A DNA stretch of 64,000 bases, from NCBI RefSeq assembly GCF_023101765.2, contig NC_064212.1, forward strand, positions 2,046,001 to 2,110,000. Reading direction: 5' to 3'. Made by a program: the position numbers and the translations under genes. The stretch's first letter is position 1. Every line of letters starts with the position of its first letter. Below the pieces are notes generated by a model that was given only the letters and a program-made list of their open reading frames with translations, was not told where the DNA came from and made no database searches. This document shows positions 9,101 through 19,500 of this stretch, in pieces. This stretch comes from Spodoptera frugiperda. Lineage: Eukaryota > Arthropoda > Insecta > Lepidoptera > Noctuidae.

Positions 9101-10499
9101 AGGAAACTAGCGATATACTTGAGCCGCTATCAATGAGCACATCAACGGGTATGCCCTGTATGACTGCAACAACTATATCACTGCATCTACTACCTACATT
9201 TTCACGACAGAAGTTTACGTTACTAGCGTTACTGGATTCTGCCTTCTTTTTAGCAAAACAACTCTCGATCCTGTGGCCAGGTTTTTTACAGAAGCTACAT
9301 GGTTCGAGTTTCGTTGTGCTCGGAGCAGGGTTACTCTTCTGACCATTTTCACCACCCTTACTATTGTTGAAAATGGGCTTCAACCGTTTATAACAATCAG
9401 AGGATTTATGGCCATGCTTACCACACGTAAAACATGCCCCGTCATCGATTCTACGCTTACGCGAACTCGCATCGTAACTAGGTTTCGAAAATCGATCATT
9501 ATTCGAAGTATTGGGTCTCTTTGAATTTGGCAATTTCGGTTTGACGTAGATCGAAAGAAACTCTACTAACTGATTCGGCATTAACTTTGCATTTGTGGCA
9601 GAAGCGCGAATTTGAGGGTCGGTAATGCCTCGAATTACTATCGCAGAGATCAATTCGTCACTCAAGCCCCTGACTATACGCAACCTGAGTAGCGTCCGAC
9701 GAGCGTAATCTGCATATGTTGAATACCTATCCGAGTTTGTACTCATTACTTCGTACAAAATATTTGCAACATCAGGCTTCCTAGGGCACATTGGTTTAAA
9801 TTCTCGTTTAAAATTGCTCCAGCTGCGGTCACTAGTTACCCACTCATTAAGCCAGGTCCTAGCGTCCCCTTTAAGGCAATTCCCAATACGAGACAGACAC
9901 TCATTATCGCTCCAGCCATTAGAGACCTTAGCGCGATCTACCTCCTCACACCAGGTATCTATATCGTGGACACTAGGATCGAAGTTAGAAATAAAATAAG
10001 CTTGGTTGGATCTCACCGTAGTATTGATGGAACGTATGGCGTTGATCAGTCGGTCAGCTACGTTGGCATCATGCTTTATGACCCCACTCACGGAACGTTC
10101 GGGCGAAGGCGGAGCCGCAGAGTCGCGACGGCTTGCACCTTCTCCGGTCCCAGTCTTCGTCTCCGCTACCCGCACGCGCCGCTGTGGTGGTTGTGACGGC
10201 AGTGGCGTTGCGCGGGGTACAGCAGCGGCAATCAGCTCGCAAGGGGCTTGCGGCAACGCACGCTGTTGTTCCTCGAGCGTTGTCAACCGATCTAGTATCT
10301 GTTGCATTTGTTGGGTTAATAAATTATTAGGAGTAGTATGTCGCCTTGGGGAGCTGCTTGCCTGCGAACCACGATGTCGGCTGCGCACATCGCGGCGCCC
10401 TGTGTGAGATTCAGATTCTCTCGCACGAGAATCATGACGGTAGTGGCGCAATTCGCGGCTTCCAGAACGGCTTCTACTTTTACGATTATTATTAGGCAT
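6105..10499 (-). CDS. Gag-pol polyprotein of Ty3/Gypsy-type retrotransposon
   Basis: One uninterrupted 1464-residue frame carries both the structural and enzymatic parts, with no frameshift between them. The N-terminus is rich in S and R (residues 5-60), followed by a gag core (about 140-330) with two CCHC zinc knuckles, CFTCGKHGHKSSDC (356-369) and CSFCKKPGHRIESC (401-414). The aspartic protease has DSG at 457-459. Reverse transcriptase spans about 615-830 with YIDD at 768-771. RNase H follows (about 910-1030; HTDASS at 916-921). Integrase has an N-terminal zinc region with CLIC at about 1145-1148, and candidate catalytic D1178, D1236 and E1272, a D,D35E spacing. The first methionine, 10497-10499, lies just after a predicted leader-intron acceptor. 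The machinery copies element RNA and inserts the cDNA. Nothing is truncated or missing; competence is inferred, not shown. Confidence 0.95.
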   Translation of the reverse strand: MPNNNRKSRSRSGSRELRHYRHDSRARESESHTGRRDVRSRHRGSQASSSPRRHTTPNNLLTQQMQQILDRLTTLEEQQRALPQAPCELIAAAVPRATPLPSQPPQRRVRVAETKTGTGEGASRRDSAAPPSPERSVSGVIKHDANVADRLINAIRSINTTVRSNQAYFISNFDPSVHDIDTWCEEVDRAKVSNGWSDNECLSRIGNCLKGDARTWLNEWVTSDRSWSNFKREFKPMCPRKPDVANILYEVMSTNSDRYSTYADYARRTLLRLRIVRGLSDELISAIVIRGITDPQIRASATNAKLMPNQLVEFLSIYVKPKLPNSKRPNTSNNDRFSKPSYDASSRKRRIDDGACFTCGKHGHKSSDCYKRLKPIFNNSKGGENGQKSNPAPSTTKLEPCSFCKKPGHRIESCFAKKKAESSNASNVNFCRENVGSRCSDIVVAVIQGIPVDVLIDSGSSISLVSSTLLKHFRCTRKPAFRVLRGIGSQEVESTFFVTLPIEFDKITLEVDLHAVSPEFLTTPIIVGTDVLNREGVTYVRTRDQQYLTYKQGRTDNVMCALSTDDIPIKTSLTGSDLDRMLDLINEFSKFLISGTAATTVNTGSMSIKLNNATPVNYRPYRLSLPEILKVRQIIQELLDKKIIRESESEYASPILLVKKKDGSDRMCVDYRKLNEITVKDRFPLPLIDDQIDRLGKHKFFTSLDMATGFHQIPMDEEAIPLTGFVTPEGHYEYLKMPYGLANAPVVYQRIMSKTLRRQLESGKTLVYIDDVLILSNTVDEGLTYLRDVLQTLADAGFSINLKKCSFLSTEIEYLGRTISQGQVRPSELKVKALIEAPNPKTVKQVRQFLGLASYFRRYIPNFAARSTPITKLTKKGALFVWGSEQEEARQEIIAHLTSEPVLAIYDPSLPIEVHTDASSIGYGAVLLQVHGNGHKRAVGYFSKRTQGAEPRYHSYELETLAVVKALQHYRHYLVGVHFKVVTDCNALKSTQQKKDLLPRVARWWMYLQDFDFALEYRKGSSMSHADYLSRNPVNVCEVRKQQNWARIAQAADEETQQLIQKLTDGQLDSNRYVHKNDLLFYKYSPIGEEPRFLCYVPKGHRLSLLKIFHDEHDHLGADKTLELIRKHFWFPSLKSFVQKYIGHCLICLTHKKAPRAPRQPIHSWEKPCAPFEIVHIDALGPLPQSNGYRYVLIVIDSFSKFCLLYPMFGQDAIELKRLVTNVISLFGTPKLIVADRGRMFQSSDFTKFISELGIDLHLITPEMHHSNGQVERYCRTLLNMIRIQCNHRKDEWADMMWRSQLILNITKQKTTQLSPLNLLVGIEAATPLIRHLVRDAALDSSHPNREAMREMQRQRASERLARNQQQQDTTVNANRKTPRAFETNSLVFVIKQTQSTGKLDSGMRGPYRVVKALPHDRYELQLLTGSYGKSTQAAAQYMKPWRGEWTPETCAAYFESEYTRMIS

Positions 10500-10512
10500 A
10501 TTCGCTGCTTCA

Positions 10513-10679
10513 CTGTCAGCAATACAAGCAATGAACTTATTAAATTAATCAAAACGTGCAAATAGCAACTCAGTAAGGCAAGGTAACAGTAAAAGCCAAC
10601 TGAGATACGAAATGTAAATTGCAATATGTAAAGCAGATGATTCACTATCAGGATAATAAGTAAATTGGAACGTACTCAC
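10513..10679 (-). other. Predicted leader intron of the retrotransposon
   Basis: On the minus strand CTG|GTGAGTACG at 10679 is a strong donor, and TTGTATTGCTGACAG ending at 10513 is a good acceptor 12 bases before the gag start codon. Splicing would shorten the untranslated leader without altering the protein. It is inferred from splice consensus only. Confidence 0.4.
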
Positions 10680-10867
10680 CAGAACTTACCGATACACTCA
10701 CACTTAATCACTTACGTACTTCGTATAGTAAAGCCGTTTGCTTTAAACCCAAGTAGCCAATTCGAAACTAACCCAAGAAGAAGAAAAAAAAATTAAAAAA
10801 ATATTTGAAGTGTCAAACTGCCAAGTGTTAATAGTTATCTGTGGTCAGAGCGGGTCTGGACACGTGT

Positions 10868-10883
10868 CGTATCCCACTTCTGA
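10868..10883 (-). promoter_or_regulatory. Candidate primer binding site (tRNA-Leu-like)
   Basis: Directly inside the 5' LTR the plus strand reads ATCCCACTTCTGA, which resembles the acceptor/T-arm 3' end of leucine tRNAs; the element strand is therefore complementary to it. The match stops about five bases short of the tRNA CCA end, so the primer would have to anneal slightly internally. The tRNA identity comes from memory of leucine tRNA ends and is only moderately sure. Confidence 0.45.
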
Positions 10884-11210
10884 TTTTAGGAAATCAAAAA
10901 TGGAACTAAATAAAAAAAAACACAAACCACACTTATTTATTAATTGTTACAAAAATACAAACTTAACGGAAACTAAAACAAAATTACCAACTTTTTAATA
11001 ACGAAACAAATCACATTAAAATTTAATTACACGCGAAATTAATATTCAACAAAAAGGCAGTTCGACCATTCAAACGGGCAGAGGTTCCCCTTGCCAAGTG
11101 AGCTCGACGAGAAAAGGCGCGAACTGCGGTTGCAAGCGCTTATATAGACAGCAGGCTCCGCCCACTCGTGTTCCCGCCATTATCACGAGATCTGTCACTA
11201 CTCCTCTAAC
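10884..11210 (-). repeat. 5' LTR of the Gypsy-type element (promoter)
   Basis: 327 bp identical to 5226-5552. In element sense a TATATAAG box at about 11139-11147 is followed by a GC-rich stretch and a CTCACTT initiator-like word, as expected for the U3/R boundary that starts the genomic RNA. An AATAAA lies at about 10936-10941. Confidence 0.95.
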
Positions 11211-11215
11211 AATAC

Positions 11216-12006
11216 CTATTATTATCATACAATTATTGTTGTCGCGCTGAAAAGCACGTTTTATTTTTCTCAAAGAGCTGCGATAAATAAACGCGTCCGA
11301 TCGCTTCCAATTTCAAAGTGCTAATGGGGAGCCGCTGCCGCCGAGGCGCTATTTATAGGGACGCTGCCCCCGCCGCCGCGGCCGGCCCGTACCGTGCCGC
11401 AATACTAATATCGTGATATCTCCTAAACTATATGTCTAAATAACACACTGTAAACTGCAAAAATAATCTAAATTAAATGCTTGTGATGATGAACTTACTT
11501 ATTATGATAAGGATATATGTATTATTGGTTATATCACCAGTTAAACATCACCCAACGAATTAAATGTTTTTTTAATACAGAAAAGTAGTTTTTGTGACTT
11601 AAATAAAAAAGCTGGATATATGTCATCGCGGACTTTTTTGTAGAACTAATAAAGACCAATGTTTTTGCTATACATTGTTCTTACTTGTATCCAACGGTAT
11701 AAGCGGCGCACGCACAAATGCAATCTTCAATTAGATTTTTTTCTGACTTCTTGGACATAAATCGCTATAACTCAGCTAATATAGTTTCAATGTATTTCAA
11801 TTATATATAAAAACCTGTCGGAGAAAATACTCTTTCTATTAGTGAAAACCGCATCAAAATCCGTTGCGTAGTTTTAAAGTTTTATGCATACGAAGGGACT
11901 ACAGACAAAATGGGCGACTTTGTTTTATACTATGTATAGATTGGCTTTTTGTTTATTGAAAGTTTTACAATGAAGTTATTTCTTGTTAAACCTCGTTATA
12001 CATATA
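11216..12006. other. Gene-free flank with a GC-rich island
   Basis: The piece at about 11310-11400 is strikingly GC/CpG-rich (GCCGCCGCGGCCGGCC) and contains CTATTTATAGGG, a TATA-like word, within AT-rich DNA. No exon could be recognised next to it. From about 11740 to 11935 an old RTE-like 3' fragment is present. Confidence 0.45.
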
Positions 12007-12347
12007 AGGTGTTCTAAAAATATCTGCCACGGCTTTAATGGGAGGTTGTGTTGTGTTTGAAGATTACAATAGTAAAGAAATTTCGTACCCCGTACCATTC
12101 TACTCAATTTGAGAACATAAAGAAGTTAATTAAACATTGAGCACACATTGAGTCTACTCTGCATAACGTGGTTTACAAATATCTCTTTCATAGAGATAGT
12201 GAAAGAGATATCTTTTTCATTACAAATGGACACGTAGCGTTTTGTATAAAAAAAATACTCATAATAAATACTTTATTTTTAGTATTGAAATCTTCAAACA
12301 CAACACCACCTCCCATTAAAGCCTTGGCAGATACATTTAGAACACCT
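12007..12347. mobile_element. MITE with about 58-bp TIRs and TA duplication
   Basis: The left arm AGGTGTTCTAAA at 12007 is mirrored by TTTAGAACACCT ending at 12347. Pairing continues through TGGGAGG and the TGTGTTTGAAGA word. TA is present immediately outside both ends (12005-12006 and 12348-12349), the target duplication expected for Tc1/mariner-type elements. The internal 220 bp has no frame of interest. Confidence 0.75.
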
Positions 12348-14500
12348 TATTAACGATACGCTTCTTGTAACACGTAGCTACATAATCTTACTGAAATTAT
12401 ACTCGTAAGTGCGAAGTGCCTATTATGAGTTTGTGTGCATGTTTGTTAATCAATCACGTCAAAATGGATGAAGGGATCGGGGTGAAATTTGGAACAGGGG
12501 TAGACTATGGTCTGTTATAACACATAGGGCTATTTTCTTTTGAGGGGGGAAATCATCCAATGGCCTCTCCCGCCTTGGGCGAAGCGTGAGGGAGTGTCAG
12601 ACTCTTACTGACTAAAATCTACCCCGTTCCTACTCTTGCTTTTCTAGCCGAAAATGAAAAAAAATGCGGGAGCGGTTATATTCTGGGCGCCTACAAAAAA
12701 AAGCTATGCCATAATCTCCTTCAAAGATACGATGCTACGTAGTAGCTTAACTAAATAATCTTCATTTGAATAATTAAAGCAATATCGAATAGCTTCTCTA
12801 CACTCGACACCACAGGAATGAATATTTAATAAACGATGCAATATGGCCGCTTACAATGCATTTGGCTCGATGTCAACAGTTTGCCGCCAGATGGCGTCAC
12901 TTCCGGGCAGAACGGATGTGACGTCACTGCCTGTGTTGCCAGGTCGCAGATGGATTATTGTTTCATTATAGTGCTGTAGGATGTAGGTTTCAGAAGGTGG
13001 ATGTAATTAAATGGATTTATTGAGGTATTGCGTTTGTTTATTTACATTTTAATGTAACTTTTGCTCTTCCCGTGGGTATTGTAAGAACTGACTATGGGAC
13101 TATACATTTGGCTTTGATAAACCCGTTCCTTTAAAGTGTGATTTCCAATGAAGGTTTCTATCATTTAAGGATTTTATGTTTTTAAGCTAGCATTTTGGAT
13201 GTAGCACGGATTTTGGACTAGAATGGGGGTGAAGTTAAACATTACGAACAGGCTATCCTAAGCTGCAGACTGCTTAACTGGTTACCAGGGCTCCGGCTCG
13301 AAAAGAAAGAGTAGAAACGGGGTGGTTTTTATTCTGTAGGAGTCTGACACTCCCTCTCGCCTCGCCAAAGTCGGTAGAAGTCATGATTTTCTTTCCTTAT
13401 AAATAAGACTGCTGATTCAATAAAACATAAACACAAAGAAAAATACGGGGCGCCTACCCTAATACACATAAAAAAACGTCATTTTAAATTAATTTTCACA
13501 CACAACTATTTAAAAACGTAATTAAAATGATTAATAGAGCCACTAAAGCCATTACAATTATATAAGTTCATGTAAAATTAGAAGCGATATGGATCTTGAT
13601 TGAAATCTTTTAATCAAAATGGCAGTTGAACACGTCACACGCATAAAACTTTCTTTATAAAGCTGAAGAGTTTGTTTGTTTGGTTGTTTGAAAGCAATAT
13701 TTTTTTAAGGGATAGGTTTAATCATCATGATCATCTGATGGTAAGCAATCGGCGCCGCTCATGGACACCCTCGATCCCTAAGGAGTTAAGTGGGGTGCTG
13801 GACTTTTGGGGGGATTCGGGATTTTTAAACTGTTAGCTTGGTAATATTTGAAAAAAGAATGCTACTGGCTATAAAACACTTTTAAGAATTTTAAGTTGCA
13901 CTTAAATATCCTTCTATCTCTATTTTATATAAAGACAGAACTATTTCTGAGAACGTCTTACAATTGAGTGACGATTGACCATTAGGCTTATAAGACCCAA
14001 GTATCGGATGAAACCGCGCGATAATAGCTAGTCCGAAATAAAAAAATGGCTTCTCACAACAGCACACGCATAAAATTAATCTATAAAACATATTGGACGC
14101 TTGTAAAACCGTAATTATTGTGATTTTATTATCCAATAGCATGGCCAGGACTACATGGAGTTTCACTTAGGAAATTGCTTCCTGGGCGGTGACTTTTTGT
14201 AATTTGTTAGTGTAGTTCGGTTTGAAGTTTGGGAGTAGTGTAAAATGTTACGAGATTTATGTTTTTAAACATATTTGAAGTCCTTCATTCTAATAAAAAT
14301 TACTCTGGCTTTCAATATACTATTACATAATATTTCTTACTAAACTGGAACTGTTAAAAACTTAAATACAAAAGAAAACTAAAAATGTTTTACTATTTAC
14401 AAAACCATTAAAAATTTCGTCCACATCGACGTCAATAGGGCAAGTATCCAGAAGACTGGAAACATTGCCACGTTGTATGGCAATGCTTATCCTCTGACCG
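12348..14500. other. Gene-free region with dispersed repeats
   Basis: It holds a non-LTR/RTE-like tail at about 12455-12540 (AAATTTGGAACAGGGGTAGA), family B repeats at about 12545-12650 (plus) and 13255-13400 (minus), and a family C tail at about 13720-13850 (minus). The frame at 13891-14166 has no recognisable features. Confidence 0.5.
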
Positions 14501-14502
14501 AG

Positions 14503-14681
14503 GAACAGACCAGGGGCCTTAGTCTGCTATTACAATTGTGTCAGAATGGTCGATCATTGATCAGTGCAAGAGGGACAGAGTTATACAACCTACATAGCTC
14601 CGTCCCTCTTGCACTGATCGATGATCGACCATTCTGACACAATTGTAATAGCAGACTAAGGCCCCAGCCCTCTGGTCTGTT
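14503..14681. repeat. Foldback (palindromic) element
   Basis: Two arms of about 77 bp, each reading GGGGCCTTAGTCTGCTATT and continuing through TCAGAATGGTCGATCAT to CAAGAGGGAC, face each other around a roughly 15-bp centre (TTATACAACCTACATAG). The arms differ at only a few positions. An outer ACAGACCA/TGGTCTGT pair extends it. As single-stranded DNA or RNA it would form one very long hairpin. Confidence 0.8.
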
Positions 14682-15029
14682 GTATAATAACTGAAAACTA
14701 TTTCCAACCTAACTTCACAATTCACATCCTTTTGATACACAAACGACACAACAAAAAAACAGACAAGAAAACAAACAAGCAAACAGACAGACAGACACAC
14801 ATGGAAAAAACAAAATGGCCGAAAAATGTACCCTTCAAAGTTTAGCCACGGACGGTCGGCAAAAAAGTTTAAAGCCCTCCAGGTAGGCTGTATGTATGAA
14901 CGTAAAGTTCATGCTTATCTTGTTTCCCTCGCTTCTGTCTAGGTTTCTGTGTACTTTAGCTGCGTTTGCTGTCCGTACTTCGGGGTTTACTATGAGTTTT
15001 TTTCTTGTGTTTATTATTATTTACTGCCT

Positions 15030-15312
15030 TATTGATCGAGTGGTCACAAGTGCGACTGCTAGACAAGGGGTTTGATTCCCGGGTCAGGCAAAGTATTAGG
15101 TACTGGGCTTTTTTCGGTTTTTCGAAAATTTCTCAGTAGTAGCACGGAGTTTGGATTTGTGCCTAGTATATGGGAATAGGCTCACCCTCTATTACATGGG
15201 ACTTATAACACAATTAATGAAATGTGGATGTACATTGTATAGCGGCATTAATACGTGCCGTAATGTGTACCTCTGCCTACCCCTTCTGGGATAAAAGGCG
15301 AGAGGCGAGACG
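15030..15312 (+). repeat. tRNA-derived SINE (family A)
   Basis: A near-complete copy runs from TGATCGAGTGGTCACAAGTG, through GGTTTGATTCCCGGGTC (B-box-like) and GTGCCTAGTATATGGGAATA, to the TCTGGGATAAAAGG tail. The GTCTC beside the B box is deleted relative to the other copies. Confidence 0.7.
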
Positions 15313-15582
15313 TTATTATATTTATTTATTATATATTAAACATTTTCACATTTAAAGTCTAGAACATGTAGTAAGACCATGTCATCATAAGTAGGACAAG
15401 TGGAACTTCTTATCGTATCTGTGACGTCACTCCTATGTAGACTTATGTGGACTTGTGTTAACTTGTGCGCTATTCATTTAATGTGTAAATGTTCTCGTGC
15501 AAGATCTGTTTTTAAACTAAATCGTACAGATAAGGCCTTAAGATGTTTTGTCTAAAACATCTTATTCTTAAGATATTACCTT

Positions 15583-15880
15583 AGGGTGCTTTTCCACCAG
15601 AAATGTCCTATGCTACGTTGCTGTGGATGCGTTTGACTTCCACCAATCATATTAATTGGTACACATAGCTTAGCACTAGTGGAAATGGACTTAGCTAAGC
15701 TATGTTTTTTATATGGAAAGATGCGTGCTATGGATGGCTTCACTACTATCGATATATCACATACTCGAGTAGCATATCGTCCTCGCACAGCTACATAGCT
15801 TAGTATCAGTGGAGACGGTTACATAGTTGCACAGCTTAGCTATAACATCTTTGTAGCATATCTACTTGCGAAAGCACCCT
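15583..15880. mobile_element. Foldback MITE, family D, complete copy
   Basis: The ends AGGGTGCTTTTCC and its mirror AAAGCACCCT delimit about 298 bp made of internally repetitive words: GCATAGCTACATAG-like blocks, CTATCGATA, CCACCAATCATATT. The same blocks in the same order recur at 41300-41525, 55530-55855, 61981-62196 and 63430-63710. No coding capacity. Confidence 0.7.
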
Positions 15881-16329
15881 GACTGTGAAACTGTATTAAT
15901 AATCTCCCATCTTAAAAAAAAAAATCAATAATCAAGTAAGTAATTAATAATAAGTAAGTAAGTAATAATAAAGGAGACTTCTTAGGTACGACTTTATAGT
16001 ATTATATCTATAGTAGTACCTAAGAACTCCCCTTTAGACTTAAAATAATCCTGTAGCTAGTGTAGACATATAAACTAATTACACGTTTTTGTCCCTCGAC
16101 TGTCCTCTTCCTAGACAAATTGGTATTCCGAAGAAAGCAATTAATTGTGGAGACGGCGCGAATAATTTGTAAAACGTCACGTACAGGTCCCAATAGATGT
16201 AGGTACTGCTGTGAGGTCCACCGACCTTTGGGGATGGGATCTTTTTTTAGCTATAGCTACACACATACAAAGAAACATTGTTTATTTATTCTAATACTTC
16301 TTAGACAAATTCAAGTACATAGAAGGATT

Positions 16330-16595
16330 TTTTTAAGGGTGGAAAATTATCCAATGATTTCTCCTTCACATTGGGCAAGGTGAGAGGGAGTGTCAGACTA
16401 TTACTGACTAAAAACCGCCCCGTTTCTACTCCTGCTTTTCGAGCCGGAGTCCCGGAAAACCGCAGCTCAAGATCAGGCATCAAGACAAGGCGCGCGCAAA
16501 ACGCGACGCGCCGCACGCACAGTTCTGGTTCTGGTCGGACGGCGATTGCTTACCATCAGGTGATTCGCATGCTAGTTTACCAGCTTATTTCATAA
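16330..16595 (+). repeat. Family B repeat joined to a family C tail
   Basis: GAGAGGGAGTGTCAGACTAT and the CTCCTGCTTTTCGAGCCGG block mark family B. It continues into a GC-rich CGCGACGCGCCGCACGCAC segment and ends with GATTGCTTACCATCAGGTGA, the family C tail. This longer copy shows that the B and C blocks can be parts of one mobile unit. Confidence 0.55.
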
Positions 16596-16599
16596 AAAA

Positions 16600-19500
16600 T
16601 AACTTACGCAATCACGAAATGACTGTGATAGTTTTCGAGTTATCATCATTACAACATACCTATTCAAGTAAACAAAACATTTCTCTCAATATGTGGTTTA
16701 GACATGTTAGTTTAGAATCAGTGTTCACTCGAAACGTGAAACCAGATTATATTTCAACACGAACAGACAAACAAACAAAAACAAAAATCCAATAGTTTTA
16801 TTTGAAAATAAGAGTGGAATAGAAACTCTCATGTTTCGCGCTGACAAAAAGGGACTTTTTCACGCGCGTAAATATTAGAACGTATTAAAACCACAGACAA
16901 AGGTGTGGGAGCCGGATTAAACCGCTTTTAACCGGTTGGAACTAGAAATTTCGAGTTAATTAGGGAGCTTATTTGAGTACCATCTATATTTTACGCTATG
17001 CGGGTAGGCGCGGAAAGCGTTGCAGATTTTTTGTCTTGCGCATAGTTAATATTCGGTTGTCTGTTACACCGTAGTGTAATAGTAGGTTACAATATTTATA
17101 GTTATTATAAAAAAAAGGTTGCCCCACATTAGGGATTTCTCCTGTATCGTGGGTGTGTTTTAAATACACGTGACATCCAAATTCGCAACGACAATCTGTG
17201 GATCAGACAAAGAATTAGCTACTAATAATTGTGTTTTTTAATGTCTTTATACATTATATACGTACATTATAAATGAGCTGACGGATCACCTGATGGCAAG
17301 AAATCGCCGCCGCCCATGGACACCCAATACACCAGAGGCGTTACCAGTGCGTTTTGGTCTTTTGGACGTTAGGAATTTAAGGGTTGTTAGGGAATCGGGG
17401 ATTGAGAAGGGGGATAACTGGGCCTCCGGTCCAGTATACTGTAAATAAGCAATTTTTAGTTATAAGTTCGAGTCATGATAGTTGATTATGGTGATATTAA
17501 TTATGATAATTCATGTTGAACTGAGTTTTTCTTTATCTAAACCTTCTCAAACAAGGTTCTTTAACTTGTAATGTATTAATTGAATTGCTATTACAACATT
17601 AATCAAAATTTTAACCAAGAAATTCAAGTTAGCATCTTCAAAATTAATTCTATTACGTGAATACGTCTTTCAGTTATTAAATCTAAAGTGTCAGCAGTTT
17701 ACATGAGCAAATATGTCGGCTCCACGGAGCTAGACGCGAATTAATCTAGCACTTATTCTAGGCTGAAATATCTTGGTAAACCCCTTTCTGGTTTGCGTTG
17801 GATTCCATGGAACAAGAGAGAATTATTTTGATACCAGTTTGTGTTCTTATGGTAATGTATATGCAATGGAGAAATTAAAACCTTTTTTTTAGTAGATTTT
17901 TTTGTTTGATTTGATTAGATTGTATTTGATTTTTGGTCTATATAAGGTTTACAAACAAATCAAGCATTCAATCGAAAAGATAATACAAAGAAAAAAAAGT
18001 TGAGCTAAGCTAAGCTCGTCCTTCTCCATTCGAAACTATACTTTGAAACGAGCACCTAGCTTCACTGACAGAAAAGTCAACGTTTCAAAAGTGCCTAATT
18101 TAGGATTGATTAAAATAAATGCTTTGACATTGACTTTAAGATTTTTGTGATTTTAGTAAATAATCACTATCCAAATGTCAAATAGGACTATATTTAGAAA
18201 AGATTCCATTATATTCATCAAAAATTAAGAAACTTCTTCAATACCAAAAAGCCCTGAACATAAAAATATTTAAAATCATACTTTAAAACTATTCGGTGTA
18301 AATGCGACCATTTTTAATCCGTTCCAATTTACAGGGTGTTTGCAATTCACATACTGTTAGTAATTCAGCGGTTGTACTCGAGCCAACCTATCACGGTGAC
18401 ATTCATAGCTTTTCATTAAAACGAAATTAAAGCTTTATTGTTAAATATCTTCTGGAAACCAAAAGATACGGTTATTGCAATGTAGTTGTTAAATTGTATT
18501 TTGTGGGGATTAACACAACTTGCGGCTTTAGGTTTTCATATTTCTGGTTTTGTTAATTAAATGAATACAGTTCGTTTTTTGTACTCATAAATGCTACGAT
18601 TTTTTTAATAGGTCTAAAGGAACTTGTAGTATTATGTTATAGTGATAAAACGCATTAATAAAACTAATGTCATAGGTAGCCTGTTCTCTTAATTAAAATG
18701 TATTGAAAATTAACAACGCCATCTATCATCAGCAATATAAACTAATAACGCCCAACTCTCACCCCAACCAATAGATGGCGCTCCTAACACGTTGAGTGGA
18801 GAACAATATCCTCTTTCTACGGAGGGTTGCACCACCCTTTTAATTGCACATTAATATAATTTCGGATTATGAAACACAGCATCTGGTCTCAAAGGAACGT
18901 GCTCCCGAAGTCATATAGAAAGTTAAATTGACTGAGTTACTTATTCAATAGAAACTGACGACCCGTATGAAATGGCCGCCATTTTTGATCAGCTAGCTAC
19001 CGTACGGTACGGTGTTGTTTTTGTTTGTTTAAAGAACTTTGTTTTAATATAAGTAGGGTTTTGTGTTTGTTGTTTATTTTTGTGAATAGATATATAGGTA
19101 ATCTATACATATAATGAAGCTGAAGTGTTAATTCTGTGCATTAAAAATAGTAAAACAATAAATAGTTTTACGAGAAAGATATATTAATACCAAAAATGTG
19201 ATTAAATAAATTGTTTTCTGTCTGTCTATCTGTATGATCACGCAACACATAAAAATTACTGGTCTGATTACGAGAAAAGTAAGTAAAACCATCGGGCTTC
19301 CTCGATCGCTTTCGAGCGGCCTCGATCACTTTCGGGCATGACTCGAGCACTTTAAAAAAAAAGCAACGTCACGCCTTTTATCCCCGAAGGGGTAGGCAGA
19401 GGTGCTCATTACGACACGTGCTTCACTTTTACTTTCAGGTGTCTTAAACAAATTTTTATACGGGACCCCGATAAGTCACGCTACGACACTGTTTGTATAG

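Larger units (their letters stand above)
5221..11215 (-). mobile_element. Complete Ty3/Gypsy-type LTR retrotransposon
   Basis: The element is bounded by two LTRs identical base for base (5226-5552 and 10884-11210, constant offset 5658) and by a 5-bp duplication, AATAC, at 5221-5225 and 11211-11215. It reads on the minus strand: 5' LTR at the right, a primer-binding-site-like segment at 10868-10883, a leader with splice signals, a single gag-pol frame (6105-10499), a hairpin array, a short acidic 3' exon, and the 3' LTR at the left. Domain order (gag, protease, reverse transcriptase, RNase H, integrase) places it in Ty3/Gypsy; the clade is not determined. No envelope gene is seen. Identical LTRs and an open frame imply a very recent, probably competent insertion. 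Confidence 0.95.

Noticed and set aside
6625..10407. Several 60-130 residue frames on both strands within the retrotransposon
   Set aside because: They are shadows of the 1464-residue gag-pol frame.
10316..10645. 109-residue minus-strand frame upstream of gag
   Set aside because: Overlaps the gag start in another frame, lacks recognisable domains and is crossed by the predicted leader intron.
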